Shown piece after piece: positions 33,899 to 43,334 of a stretch of DNA of 64,000 bases. Location of the stretch: NCBI RefSeq assembly GCF_014698145.1, contig NZ_JACJSM010000011.1, positions 96,198 to 160,197 of the forward strand. The letters run 5' to 3'. The translations under genes and the position numbers were made by a program. The DNA is from Oscillatoria sp. FACHB-1406. Its GTDB lineage: Bacteria > Cyanobacteriota > Cyanobacteriia > Cyanobacteriales > Spirulinaceae. Position 1 is the stretch's first letter. Every line of letters starts with the position of its first letter. Below the pieces are notes generated by a model that was given only the letters and a program-made list of their open reading frames with translations, searched no databases and was not told where the DNA came from.

Positions 33899-35452
33899 CT
33901 ACGAAAAGGGCAAACTGACTCGAAAAGTCGTCCCGATGTCAAGCTGACTTTCATAAGCGATCGCACCGCGATGAAGATCGACGCACTGTTTAACGATGGT
34001 TAAGCCTAAGCCCGTTCCGGCGATATGGGAGACATTGCCAGCGCGGTAGAAAGACTCAAACAAGTGCGATTGGGCTTCGCGAGGAATGCCGAAGCCCGAA
34101 TCCTTGACTTCAAAGATAATGCGGCTATTCGCCTCGAGACTGAGAGACAATCGAACGATGCTGCCTTGGGGGGAATACGCGATCGCATTGGCGAGCAAAT
34201 TGCTTAAAATTTGTCGCAACAGCTTTTTATCCAGGCAAACCGAGAACGAACCAACCGCGATCGCGCAGTCAAACAAGATAGAATGTTGCTTTCCCGCCGC
34301 GAGTTGCATCTGATACACCAAATTGCGGCAGAACGCGATCGCATCTAAAGGCTCGGGCTGAAATTGTACTCGAGCGGCTTCGGTTTTCCCCAAGAAAAGA
34401 ACATCTTCCATCAGCGCCGTCATCTGCTCGACGGAAGCCTGAATTTGCTGGAGATACTGAAGTTGCTCGCTGCGCTCCCAATCGTAGCGCTCTAAGAGTT
34501 GAGCGGACGACTTAATCACGCTCAAGGGCGTGCGAAACTCGTGGGAAGCCATCGAAATAAAACCAGATTTCAGTTCGTTGAGTTCTCGTTCTTTCTCCAA
34601 CGCCTTAATAACCTGGGCTTCAGCACGCTTGCGCTGAGTGATATCGCGCGCTACCCACAACGCCGATTGTTCCGATAGCGGAGAAATCCGCGCATCGTAC
34701 CAGATTTCCCCGCATTCCGACTTTAAACTGTATTCAAAACTCACCGTTTCCCCACGGGCTAAAGCGTCGCGAACCGGGCGAACGAAATCTTCGGCAGTCG
34801 TTTCGCCCGTGAATCGAGCGATCGTTTGACCGATAAGATCGGTGTCGGGATCGTAAGCAATTGCGGGATGAGTGGGAATAACTTCAAGCTGAGGGCCTTC
34901 AGCTTCAACGACAAGGACAATATCTCGAACGCTTTCGATTAGCACTCGCAGACGCGCCTCACTGGTGTACAAGCGCTGTTCTAAGAGGCTTTGCTCTGCG
35001 CTTTGTCGCCCGATCTCGTCCAGATTCAGTTCCGAGAGCGCTTCGAGCAGCATCGGCAGTGCCAGCGCCCCGACTAACTCGCCGCGATCGCCAATCGCAG
35101 GAAGATATTGTTGCTGGGAGTGACGAAACAAAGCTAAGATCGTTTCGAGATTCTTGACTTCCGATTCCCGAATCGCTGGCGCGTCGGGACTCAGGCTTTC
35201 TCTCAGCGTCACCTCCGCTAAATCGACACCGAGAGCGACGGCGCGAACCGCATCTCGAGCCGAAAACCCGCCCAAAAAGCGAGAACTGCCCGTCGGCTCT
35301 GGTTCGACGACAAAGATATAGTCCGAACTCGCTCGAGCCATTGCCCCAACAGCATCCTGAAGGGAAATTTCAGCGCTTGCTGTTAAGGGATTGCGATCGA
35401 TAATCCGCTCGGCTAAGCCGTCAGTCCTCTGCAACGATATCGCGTTCATCAT
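33899..35452 (-). CDS. CBS-PAS sensor histidine kinase
   Basis: A 517-residue soluble kinase. Residues about 15-135 form a CBS-domain pair, a possible nucleotide sensor. About 170-285 form a PAS domain (RLRVLIESVRDIVLVVE). Then comes HisKA with the phosphorylated His304 in MASHEFRTPLS, and a HATPase (NLLANAIAYSPQG, DSGFGIPRE, GTGLGLTIV) ends the chain. No membrane segment is seen. It is the first gene of a two-gene unit with the response regulator that follows. Confidence 0.9.
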   Translation of the reverse strand: MMNAISLQRTDGLAERIIDRNPLTASAEISLQDAVGAMARASSDYIFVVEPEPTGSSRFLGGFSARDAVRAVALGVDLAEVTLRESLSPDAPAIRESEVKNLETILALFRHSQQQYLPAIGDRGELVGALALPMLLEALSELNLDEIGRQSAEQSLLEQRLYTSEARLRVLIESVRDIVLVVEAEGPQLEVIPTHPAIAYDPDTDLIGQTIARFTGETTAEDFVRPVRDALARGETVSFEYSLKSECGEIWYDARISPLSEQSALWVARDITQRKRAEAQVIKALEKERELNELKSGFISMASHEFRTPLSVIKSSAQLLERYDWERSEQLQYLQQIQASVEQMTALMEDVLFLGKTEAARVQFQPEPLDAIAFCRNLVYQMQLAAGKQHSILFDCAIAVGSFSVCLDKKLLRQILSNLLANAIAYSPQGSIVRLSLSLEANSRIIFEVKDSGFGIPREAQSHLFESFYRAGNVSHIAGTGLGLTIVKQCVDLHRGAIAYESQLDIGTTFRVSLPFS

Positions 35453-35951
35453 TCTACTCAGTCCGCTCGTGCCTTTTCCTTATATCTTCGTTCATTTGAA
35501 CGAACCGATCCATCCGTAATCCTGCAAAGTCTGGACTTCGGCAATTCACGGAGGCATCTTTGCGTAAGTGAGCGGAATCGTTCCTCCCAGAAACTACGGA
35601 TGCTAAATTCACGATTTTTGCGGTTGTCATTTTTAGGGCAATAAATTTACTCTAAATGTAGGGATTGGAGATGTAAGGGGCAATTGCAAACTGTAGCGCC
35701 AACGGAACATCGATAATTTTTGTCCAACTCAGAAACTAGAAAGCCGTGCCACAAGCTCGGAATTTCTCTAACGCAGTCTCCTCTGCATTTTTGGGGTAAA
35801 TAAAATTATCTTTCGTAATGGGAAGCGCTCGGACAATTGCCCCTTTTTCACGAAATTTTCACAGTTTTAGGGCAAAACTAGGGAATAAGTTTATTGTCCA
35901 GTTGCCGCAGGGAAATTGCCAATTGCAGCAAGAAATACCCGAATTTTAAGC
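35453..35951. other. divergent intergenic region with long-range inverted repeat
   Basis: About 500 bases between the kinase gene and the PatA-like gene. AAGGGGCAATTG (35675-35686) and CAATTGCCCCTT (35834-35845) are exact inverse copies 147 bases apart, which would be compatible with a small element or paired protein-binding sites. No gene is visible. Promoters for both neighbours are expected here but none is clear. Confidence 0.55.
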
Positions 35952-37178
35952 GTGACTAATCTACCCAAAATTTTACCCAACACGACTCAGCCTCGAGCCG
36001 CTCGACTCCTACCCGAGGTCAGACAATATTGCGAAAATAAGTTTACCGGAAGAGTCGATCTCGAGCTTAACAACGGTTGGCGCTGTAGCCTTTATCTCAA
36101 CTTAGGAAATCTTGTCTGGGCTTCGGGGGGCGCTCATCCGATTCGGCGCTGGCGAAGATTAATGAATCGCTACTATCCCCAAGCGCTGTCCGATACGCTC
36201 AGCTTGCGGGAGGCGGACTGCTTTGAATGCTGGGACTATCACGTTCTTAGCGTTCTTTTACACCGAGGTCGGATAACTGACGAGTTTATCCTTGCTGTTG
36301 TCGAAGATTTAGTCTCTGAGATTTTAATCGATTTCGTTCAGGCCGTAACTCATCAGCCGAAAAACCAGATTAGCGCCGCCGAACCACTTTACCGGATTCA
36401 AGACTCTATCAGCGTGCTACCTTCACAGACCAGTACCTGTCTGCTGCGGAAGAAGTGGACGCTAGAGTTAGAAGCGACGGTAGGACGAGTGCAGGAAAAC
36501 TGGATGCAATGGAGTAATGCTGGTTTTGCGGCTTTATTGCCGGATTTAGCGCCAATTGTCGTGCAGCCGGAACAACTCGCCCAGCAAGTTCCGGCTAGTA
36601 CCTATCGACAGTTAAAAACCTCCATTAACGGCAAACATTCCCTGCGCGAGCTTGCGGTTTTAACCAAACGGGAGACAATCGAAGTTGCGCGATCGCTCTT
36701 GCCTTTCCTGCGCCAAAAACTGATTAAACTGGTTGAAGTTCCAGACCTTAAAATTCCTCAAAATCCTCTCGCTAAAAGCAAGAAAGCGTCACCTCGCAGT
36801 CTGATTGCTTGTATCGATGACAGTAAAAGAGTTTGCGAGGCTTTAGAAGGAATTGTCAGCAAAGCCGGTTATGAATGCTTAACGGTTCAAAATCCCCTGC
36901 AAGCTCTGCCCTTACTGATTCAACGCAAACCTAACCTCATTTTTCTCGATCTGACTATGCCCACGATCAACGGCTACGAACTATGCAGCCAGATTCGTCG
37001 GCTGCCCGGGTTTCAAGAAACGCCAGTGGTGATTCTCACGAGCAGCGATCGGATTGTCGATCGCGTTCGCGCTAAAATGGTCGGCGCGACGGACTTTATC
37101 ACCAAACCCGTCGATGCGAAAAAAGTGACTGCGGCAGCCAGACGACATTTAAAGGCACAAACCGTAGCTGCACCTTAA
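35952..37178 (+). CDS. PatA-like response regulator (PATAN + receiver)
   Basis: A 408-residue protein from GTG 35952. The N-terminal ~250 residues match the PatA-type effector domain (FTGRVDLELNNGWRCSLYL, VWASGGAHPIRRWRR). A C-terminal receiver domain from about 285 has ACIDDS, FLDLTMPTINGY with the phosphoacceptor Asp and ITKPVD with the Lys. PatA controls heterocyst pattern in Anabaena, and relatives such as PixG/TaxP act in pilus motility. The inverted order (effector before receiver) is typical of the group. The open frame extends 12 codons upstream to a TTG at 35916, which seems a weaker start. Confidence 0.88.
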   Translation: MTNLPKILPNTTQPRAARLLPEVRQYCENKFTGRVDLELNNGWRCSLYLNLGNLVWASGGAHPIRRWRRLMNRYYPQALSDTLSLREADCFECWDYHVLSVLLHRGRITDEFILAVVEDLVSEILIDFVQAVTHQPKNQISAAEPLYRIQDSISVLPSQTSTCLLRKKWTLELEATVGRVQENWMQWSNAGFAALLPDLAPIVVQPEQLAQQVPASTYRQLKTSINGKHSLRELAVLTKRETIEVARSLLPFLRQKLIKLVEVPDLKIPQNPLAKSKKASPRSLIACIDDSKRVCEALEGIVSKAGYECLTVQNPLQALPLLIQRKPNLIFLDLTMPTINGYELCSQIRRLPGFQETPVVILTSSDRIVDRVRAKMVGATDFITKPVDAKKVTAAARRHLKAQTVAAP

Positions 37179-37190
37179 TCATTTGAATTT

Positions 37191-39248
37191 TTAGAGATCG
37201 CAGTTTAAAACTCGGGTTAAAAATGCCCATTGGTCGGCAATTTCTTCAATGGTTTTCGCGGTCGGTTTTCCCGCACCGTGACCGGCTTTGGTTTCAATGC
37301 GAATTAAAACGGGTTGTTCTCCGGCTTGCGCTTGCTGCAACGCTGCGGCAAACTTGAAACTATGGGCAGGAACGACGCGATCGTCGCGCTCTCCTGTCGT
37401 AATTAAGGTTGCCGGATAAGCCGTTCCCGCTTTCAAATTGTGGAGCGGAGAATAAGCATACAATGCTTTAAATTCTTCCGCATCGTCGGGCGAACCGCAC
37501 TCTCCTACCCAAGCCCAACCGATCGTAAATTTGTGGAAGCGCAGCATATCCATTACGCCTACCGCCGGGAGGGCTGCGCCGAATAATTCCGGGCGTTGCG
37601 TCATGCAAGCGCCAACCAGCAAACCGCCGTTACTCCCCCCTCGAATCGCGAGTTTCTCGGAACGAGTATAACCCTTCTCAATTAACCATTCCGCCGCCGC
37701 AATAAAGTCATCGAAAACATTCTGTTTTTTGTCTTTCATTCCGGCTTGATGCCAATCTTCTCCGTACTCGCCACCGCCGCGCAGGTTTGGCATTGCATAT
37801 ACGCCACCCCGTTCCATCCAGACGGTATTACTGACTGAAAAACTCGGCGTTAAAGAAATATGATAGCCGCCATAGCCGTACAAAATGGTCGGATTATTCC
37901 CATCGAGTTTTAAGCCTTTTTTATGGGCGATAAACATCGGCACGCGCGTTCCATCTTTACTGGTATAGAACACTTGCTGCGTTTCATAATCTTCGGGATT
38001 GAAATCGACCTGCGCCTGTCGAAAAATTGTACTCTTACCCGTCATAAAATCGTAGCGATAAATCGTTTCGGGAGTCGTAAAGCTGGTGAAAGCATAGAAA
38101 GTTTCGGTATCTTCTCGCTTGCCGTAAAAACCTAGCGCCGATCCAATTCCCGGTAATTCTATCTCTCGCACAAACTCGCCGGTTAGCGTAAAAATCTTAA
38201 TCGCAGAATGTGCATCTTTGAGATAATTAGCGACGAAAGAATGGTTTAATAGATGAATTCCTTGCAGCGTTTCTGCCGCTTCCGGGATAATTTCTTGCCA
38301 ATGTTCTGGGGCAGGATTGGCAATATCGATCGCGATAACTCGACCGCACGGCGCGTCGCGATCGCTGCTAAACCAAAATACCGTTCCTTGATTACCGATG
38401 AAACTATAGCTTGATTCAAACTCGCGAATCAGTTCCACAACGGGCGCGTTAGGTTCCTCCAAATCTTTATAAAAAACGAGATTTTTCCGTGCGGTTCCCG
38501 TCACAACTTCAATGATTAGATAGCGACCATCTTCGCTAACCTTCCCCTCAAACCCCCATTCTTTTTGATCGGGGCGTTCGTAAATTAAAATATCTTCCGA
38601 TTGCTGCGTTCCGAGGGCATGATAGTAAAGTTTGTGGAAATAATTACTATCTTGAAACTGTGTTGCTTCGTTGGGTTCGTCGTAGCGACTGTAGAAAAAG
38701 CCGCTGCCATCTCGCATCCAAGATACCCCCAAAAATTTTACCCATTGAATCCGATCTGAGAGCTTTTTTTGGGTTTCTATCTCCAGGACTTGCCACTCTT
38801 TCCAGTCGGAGCCGGAACGGGAAAGACTGTAAGCTAAATATTCCCCATTTTTGCTGACTTCTAAACCCGATAGTGCTACAGTTCCATCCTCAGATAGCGT
38901 ATTGGGGTCGAGGAGGACTGTTGGCTCGTCTTCAAAAGATTTCAGCGTGTAAAGAACGCTTTGATTTTGCAAGCCGTCGTTTTTAAAATAAAAGTAGCGA
39001 TCGCCCTTTTTAAAGGGAACGCTATATTTTTCATAATTCCACAGTTGCGTGAGGCGCTGTTTAATGCTTTCTCGCTCTGGGATAGTTTCGAGATAGCTGA
39101 AGGTTAGACGATTTTGGGCCTCAATCCAGGCTTTTGTGGCTTCGGAATCGGCTTCTTCTAACCAGCGGTAGGGGTCGGAGACGAGAGTTCCGTGATAGTT
39201 ATCAGTGCAGTCTTGTTGGGGGCTATCGGGATAGGAGAAAGAAGTCAT
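37191..39248 (-). CDS. prolyl oligopeptidase (S9A)
   Basis: Cytosolic serine peptidase cutting after proline in short peptides. The 685-residue length fits the family (about 690-710). An N-terminal seven-blade propeller (residues about 70-400) is followed by the hydrolase with Ser in RGGSNGGLLV, Asp in TGERDDRVVP and His in ETKAGHGAGKPT. No signal peptide is seen. It converges on the PatA-like gene with only a short gap. Confidence 0.95.
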   Translation of the reverse strand: MTSFSYPDSPQQDCTDNYHGTLVSDPYRWLEEADSEATKAWIEAQNRLTFSYLETIPERESIKQRLTQLWNYEKYSVPFKKGDRYFYFKNDGLQNQSVLYTLKSFEDEPTVLLDPNTLSEDGTVALSGLEVSKNGEYLAYSLSRSGSDWKEWQVLEIETQKKLSDRIQWVKFLGVSWMRDGSGFFYSRYDEPNEATQFQDSNYFHKLYYHALGTQQSEDILIYERPDQKEWGFEGKVSEDGRYLIIEVVTGTARKNLVFYKDLEEPNAPVVELIREFESSYSFIGNQGTVFWFSSDRDAPCGRVIAIDIANPAPEHWQEIIPEAAETLQGIHLLNHSFVANYLKDAHSAIKIFTLTGEFVREIELPGIGSALGFYGKREDTETFYAFTSFTTPETIYRYDFMTGKSTIFRQAQVDFNPEDYETQQVFYTSKDGTRVPMFIAHKKGLKLDGNNPTILYGYGGYHISLTPSFSVSNTVWMERGGVYAMPNLRGGGEYGEDWHQAGMKDKKQNVFDDFIAAAEWLIEKGYTRSEKLAIRGGSNGGLLVGACMTQRPELFGAALPAVGVMDMLRFHKFTIGWAWVGECGSPDDAEEFKALYAYSPLHNLKAGTAYPATLITTGERDDRVVPAHSFKFAAALQQAQAGEQPVLIRIETKAGHGAGKPTAKTIEEIADQWAFLTRVLNCDL

Positions 39249-39548
39249 AATACAACTCTAGTTGTGAGAGGGGAAGATTTTTTTAAAAATTGGGCTTGCT
39301 TTTTTTGAGGATTTTGGATATAGTATTTAGATAATGGAAATCCGTGCAAAAATATTAATTATGTCACTATTTCCAGTATCTAAAATATACCTTAAACCTG
39401 CAAGATAAGTCAATAAAAAACAAAAAAAGTAATTTTTTGAATGAAGTTAAGTAAACAAAAATCAAGCAGACCTTGTAAAGGATAAATTCCGATAACGTAG
39501 AAAAGCAAGTTTTAATTTTAACCTCTAAAATTTTGTCTTGATCCGAGT
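39249..39548. other. AT-rich intergenic region upstream of dnaE-C
   Basis: About 300 bases, markedly AT-rich with several A runs. No gene, terminator or clear palindrome is visible. It must carry the promoter of the separately encoded dnaE C-terminal half and of the divergent peptidase gene. Confidence 0.5.
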
Positions 39549-40895
39549 ATGGTAAAAATCCTCAGTCGTAAATCTCTCGGAGTCGATCGCGTCTATGACA
39601 TTGGCTTAGCAGACGATCATAATTTTGTTTTAGCGAATGGTTGCGTCGCTTCAAATTGTTTTAACAAATCGCACTCCACCGCCTATGCTTACGTGACTTA
39701 TCAAACCGCTTACCTAAAAGCTAACTATCCGGTTGAGTACATGGCGGCGCTGCTGAGTGAAAGTAGCGGCAACTCCGATAAAGTCAAAATTTATATCGAT
39801 ACTTGTACGCGAATGGGAATTCCGGTGGAACCGCCGGATATTAATCGATCGCAGGTTGATTTTACGCCGGTCGGTCGCTCAATTCTCTTCGGACTGTCGG
39901 CGGTGAAAAATGTCGGGAAAGGGGCGCTTGATGCAATTTTAGAAGCCCGAGCGGAAGCGGGAGGAGCATTTGAGAGTATCGGCGACTTGTGCGATCGCGT
40001 CGATATCCAAACCGTCAAACGTTCCGCCTTAGAAACCCTGATTGCTTGCGGCGCTTTCGACAACATCAATCCTAACCGCCGCCAAATGCTCAAAGATCTC
40101 GATTTAGCGATCGCCTGGGCGCAAAATCGAGCCAAAGAACGAGAAAGCGGTCAAACTAATATATTCGAGCAATTTCAGCCCTCCGTAGGAGCGAGCGACG
40201 AAAATCGTTTCGATCGCGCCCCCACTTCCCCTCCCATCGAAGATTTTTCCCTCCAAGAAAAACTCAACCGCGAAAAAGAATTGCTCGGATTTTTCGTCTC
40301 CGAACATCCCCTTTCAGCCCTCAAAACTGCTAAGCAAATTCTTGCCCCCGCCAGTATCGGTCAGCTTTCCCAACAACCCAAACGGACGCTAATCAGCGTT
40401 GTGGCAATGGTAACGGGAGTAAAAACGATTATGACCAAAAAAGGCGAGCGCATGGCTTTCGTCCAGATTGAAGATAGCACCGGCTCGACCGAAGCGATCG
40501 TCTTCCCTAAAATCTACGAACGGGTTCAAGATGCGCTTTTTGCCGACGCGCGCCTAATTATTTGGGGAAAAGTCGAAAGTAAAGACGATAAAGTTCAACT
40601 CCTGGTTGAAGATCTCGAAGCCATCGAAAGCGTGCAGATGGTAACAGTCGAACTCACTCCCGCCCAAGTTCAAGCGCAAGCACAAACGCTTAAAAACATT
40701 CTCCAGACTTGTAACGGCGATAAAAACGCACCTAAAATTCCGGTTGTCGGGATTATCAGCAGCGCTAGCGATCGCCAGTTGATTCGATTCGGGCCGCAAT
40801 ATTGGGTGCAAGATCGACAAGCAGCAGTAGCAGCGCTGAAAAATGCTCGTTTTGCCGTGCGCGAAGAATATGTCGTACCGCAAAAAACATCTTAA
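39549..40895 (+). CDS. dnaE: DNA polymerase III alpha subunit, C-terminal half with split intein IntC
   Basis: The C-terminal half of cyanobacterial DnaE, encoded apart from the N-terminal half and joined by protein trans-splicing. Residues 1-36 are the IntC fragment: block [19 protein letters not shown] and block G ending VASN with the essential terminal Asn36. The C-extein starts with the nucleophile Cys37 in [20 protein letters not shown]. The rest matches the DnaE C-terminal region: finger/tandem HhH part ([16 protein letters not shown]), and an OB fold ([21 protein letters not shown]). Cys32, five residues before the splice site (NGCVASN), differs from the IntC sequences I remember. The dnaE-N gene is outside this window. 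Confidence 0.95.
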   Translation: MVKILSRKSLGVDRVYDIGLADDHNFVLANGCVASNCFNKSHSTAYAYVTYQTAYLKANYPVEYMAALLSESSGNSDKVKIYIDTCTRMGIPVEPPDINRSQVDFTPVGRSILFGLSAVKNVGKGALDAILEARAEAGGAFESIGDLCDRVDIQTVKRSALETLIACGAFDNINPNRRQMLKDLDLAIAWAQNRAKERESGQTNIFEQFQPSVGASDENRFDRAPTSPPIEDFSLQEKLNREKELLGFFVSEHPLSALKTAKQILAPASIGQLSQQPKRTLISVVAMVTGVKTIMTKKGERMAFVQIEDSTGSTEAIVFPKIYERVQDALFADARLIIWGKVESKDDKVQLLVEDLEAIESVQMVTVELTPAQVQAQAQTLKNILQTCNGDKNAPKIPVVGIISSASDRQLIRFGPQYWVQDRQAAVAALKNARFAVREEYVVPQKTS

Positions 40896-40929
40896 ACTGA
40901 GAAGCGATCGCTGTTTTTCGATGTGAACG

Positions 40930-41724
40930 ATGGAATTAAAAATTGGCTGGCTGTACCCAACATTAATGAGTACCTACGGCGATCGCGGCAATGCAATTTG
41001 CTTGCAACAACGGGCGCTGTGGCGAGGGATTGAAACCTCAATCGTGCGACTCGATCGCGACTGCGACGCAAAAACCTTTGAGGAAGTCGATATCTTTGTC
41101 GGTGGCGGCGCGCAAGACCGGCAGCAAGAAATTGTGATGCGGGATTTGCAAGGTGCAAAAGCTTCGGCAATGCGCGCTGCGATCGAAGCGGGCGTACCGG
41201 GCGTGTTTACTTGCGGTTCTCCTCAATTGCTGGGACATTACTACGAACCCGCCCTCGGACAGCGAATCGAGGGATTGGGAATTTTGGATTTAGTCAGCAA
41301 GCATCCCGGTTTTGAAGCCAAACGCTGCATCGGAAATTTAGCGTTTGAGATTGCCGCTTCTCCCTTAGCCGAAGAATTGCAGGCAATGTTAGGAAAACCT
41401 GCCGTCATTATCGGTTTTGAGAATCACGGCGGACGGACGTATTTAGGCAGCGTGCAGGCGTTAGGAAAAGTATTGCGCGGTTACGGTAATAATGGCGAAG
41501 ATGGGACGGAAGGAGCATTTTATCGCAACGCGATCGCGACTTATTCCCACGGCCCCTTGCTGCCCAAAAATCCCTTCGTCGCTGACTGGCTGCTGCAAAA
41601 AGCCCTCGAGCGCAAATCCTCGCAAGCCGTTTCCCTTGAACCGCTAGATAATACTCTTGCACTGCAAGCACGCTCGGCCATGTTTAAGCGATTGGACTTA
41701 GCCACTTTAGCCAATACGCCTTAA
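40930..41724 (+). CDS. GatD/CobQ-like class I glutamine amidotransferase
   Basis: A 264-residue amidotransferase-fold protein: nucleophile Cys95 in FTCGSPQLLG and His207 in YSHGPLLPKNP, with FENHGGRTYLG between. This matches GatD, which supplies ammonia to MurT to amidate lipid II D-Glu in Gram-positives. GatD-like genes also occur in cyanobacteria. MurT is usually adjacent but is not in this window. GCAAAAAG (41755-41762) and CTTTTTGC (41776-41783) after the stop form a hairpin that may terminate the transcript. Confidence 0.82.
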   Translation: MELKIGWLYPTLMSTYGDRGNAICLQQRALWRGIETSIVRLDRDCDAKTFEEVDIFVGGGAQDRQQEIVMRDLQGAKASAMRAAIEAGVPGVFTCGSPQLLGHYYEPALGQRIEGLGILDLVSKHPGFEAKRCIGNLAFEIAASPLAEELQAMLGKPAVIIGFENHGGRTYLGSVQALGKVLRGYGNNGEDGTEGAFYRNAIATYSHGPLLPKNPFVADWLLQKALERKSSQAVSLEPLDNTLALQARSAMFKRLDLATLANTP

Positions 41725-41935
41725 TATTGGGGTAGAACTTGGCGTGCAAGAACTGCAAAAAGTAGAATATAGTAGCTTTTTGCACAAAGCGCGATCGCTG
41801 TTTTGGAATTGCAACGACAATTCCCAACCGGGAGAAAAACCTCTGGCGCAACTCGAATCGAGACGGCGCGAGACTGCCGCTCTCGATCGCTTCGCCAATT
41901 CTACTTTATATTCCTAGCGGAAAACATCAAAAGCC

Positions 41936-42598
41936 ATGTCCGGAAATGTAATGGAACGAAGCGCGACTGGGCTGCTGGTTCTGATTATCCCAGTAGCATT
42001 TACGGTCGTTTTTTTGTACGCAGCTTGGCCGATCCTTTTAGCAATAGGCGTGCTAGCCTTAGCCCTAAAACTGTGGCAAACCTATGCTTGGCAGCAATTA
42101 AGCGCGCAAGTGAATCCCTTTTTCAATCAACTGGTTAAAGAAAATCAAGGCTGTCTGACACCGCTTGATTTAGCCGCAACTGCTAACCTCAATGCGTCTA
42201 CCGCCAAGCACTACCTCGAAAAAAAAGCCGAAGAATACGGCGCGCAGCGCAAAGAAATTCGCGATCGAGGGAGTGTATATTACTTCCTAACAGCAAGTTC
42301 TTTAGGCAGCATTCTCGATGCGAGCGAACCCTTCGGAGATATCGATAGCGAAGATGCGCCCGAAGTTGATACGGATGACGCTGTTAGCGCGCCCGTCCAG
42401 TATTTTTCAACCCAAGATGGCGGTTCGATTTCCAGTCTTATTCAAGCCGATTTAGCGAAGCGGTTAAACGTCAAAGACTACAAAATCAGTCGTTATAAAA
42501 CGAACGATGACTTTGGTGAATGGACGCAAAAGCTCGACCCGGAAGGGATTGCCTGGAAGTATCAGCCGGAAGATAGAATGTTTATACCGCAAGTTTAG
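41936..42598 (+). CDS. conserved membrane protein with N-terminal helices and a winged-helix-like segment
   Basis: A 220-residue protein. Two hydrophobic segments (about 10-28 and 32-46) anchor it, followed by a soluble part: LTPLDLAATANLNASTAKHYLEKKAEEYGA looks like a helix-turn-helix, then an acidic linker (GDIDSEDAPEVDTDDA) and a C-terminal basic region. I recognise no characterised family. The arrangement would suit a membrane-bound regulator, but that is a guess. Confidence 0.65.
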   Translation: MSGNVMERSATGLLVLIIPVAFTVVFLYAAWPILLAIGVLALALKLWQTYAWQQLSAQVNPFFNQLVKENQGCLTPLDLAATANLNASTAKHYLEKKAEEYGAQRKEIRDRGSVYYFLTASSLGSILDASEPFGDIDSEDAPEVDTDDAVSAPVQYFSTQDGGSISSLIQADLAKRLNVKDYKISRYKTNDDFGEWTQKLDPEGIAWKYQPEDRMFIPQV

Positions 42599-42694
42599 AG
42601 CACTGTTGTTATGAGAGCGAGCTAGAAATCAAAACCCGCCCTCCCCGCATTCTATTTAATTACAACCGCCTACTTAAACAGCCGAAAAACCGTC

Positions 42695-42849
42695 GTGTCA
42701 TGGGAGTAGGTAGAAGAGTATCAGTGAGACTTGCACCGTAAGCCAACTTCTGAAGGAGAAAAATTTTAGAGCCTGTCTTAAGATAGGAGAGAGATTTAAG
42801 GCGAACCTACAGCCACCGAGAGTTAGAAGCTCGGTACGGAAGCAGACAC
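42695..42849 (+). ncRNA. candidate structured RNA of unknown family
   Basis: In a 736-base gap without a protein gene, several helices nest: GTGTC (42695-42699) with GACAC (42845-42849); inside it GTAGGT (42706-42711) with ACCTAC (42805-42810); within that CCTGTC-TTAA-GATAGG (42772-42787), six pairs including one G-U; and beside it CCGAG (42816-42820) with CTCGG (42830-42834). Together they give a compact multibranch fold of about 155 nt. Two strong hairpins with T runs lie downstream, as expected for a transcribed locus. It does not match the core motifs of RNase P RNA, tmRNA or SRP RNA that I know; 6S RNA is possible. The strand is inferred from the terminators. Confidence 0.45.
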
Positions 42850-42956
42850 ACCCACTTGCAATGTTTGGAAATACTCACGCGGCGATCGCTAAAGAGAATG
42901 TCAACCAAGCGTCATAGCAGCGACACTCAAAAGTCACATCCCTTGCTTATCTTAAT

Positions 42957-43023
42957 AAATATCAGCCCGACCTCTTGCTTATATATACCACCATAAGCTT
43001 CTCGCACCCCGGGCTGATATTTT
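42957..43023 (+). terminator. long perfect hairpin, possible terminator
   Basis: AAATATCAGCCCG (42957-42969) and CGGGCTGATATTT (43010-43022) are perfect 13-pair arms around a 40-base loop that holds a smaller CTTAT...ATAAG hairpin; the right arm ends in TTTT. It may terminate the candidate RNA upstream or be part of it. Confidence 0.6.
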
Positions 43024-43096
43024 CTAGAGTTGTCGTAGCAACAACGAGATTGAGTTTCCCTTCATAGTGGTAGTCACATCCTGGCTATTTCTATCG

Positions 43097-43124
43097 CCCT
43101 CTGGTTTCCAGAGGGTGTTTTTTT
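43097..43124 (+). terminator. strong intrinsic terminator
   Basis: CCCTCTGG (43097-43104), loop TTT, CCAGAGGG (43108-43115), then TG and seven T. No protein gene ends within 490 bases upstream, so the terminated transcript is probably a small RNA. Confidence 0.85.
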
Positions 43125-43334
43125 ATAGGCTGACGAGTTGCGTAGCGATCGATTAGTAGTCAGCATTTGCTCGATAAATGTATACTATAAATAAAATATA
43201 TTGATGCCATTATTGCAGCCACTCCATTATTCGCTTGTGTTTGCTGAGTGACCAAAAATATTAATACTTTTAAGCTCGTTACAGAATTAACAGTCGGCAA
43301 TTTCTTCGCTGCGGAGCCATAACTGTATATTCTC

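Noticed and set aside
42861..42917. 18-codon frame starting MFGNTHAAIAKENVNQAS after the candidate RNA, considered as a tmRNA tag or small protein
   Set aside because: It has no Shine-Dalgarno, does not end in the hydrophobic Ala-rich tail of tmRNA tags, and the flanking RNA lacks a tRNA-like domain.
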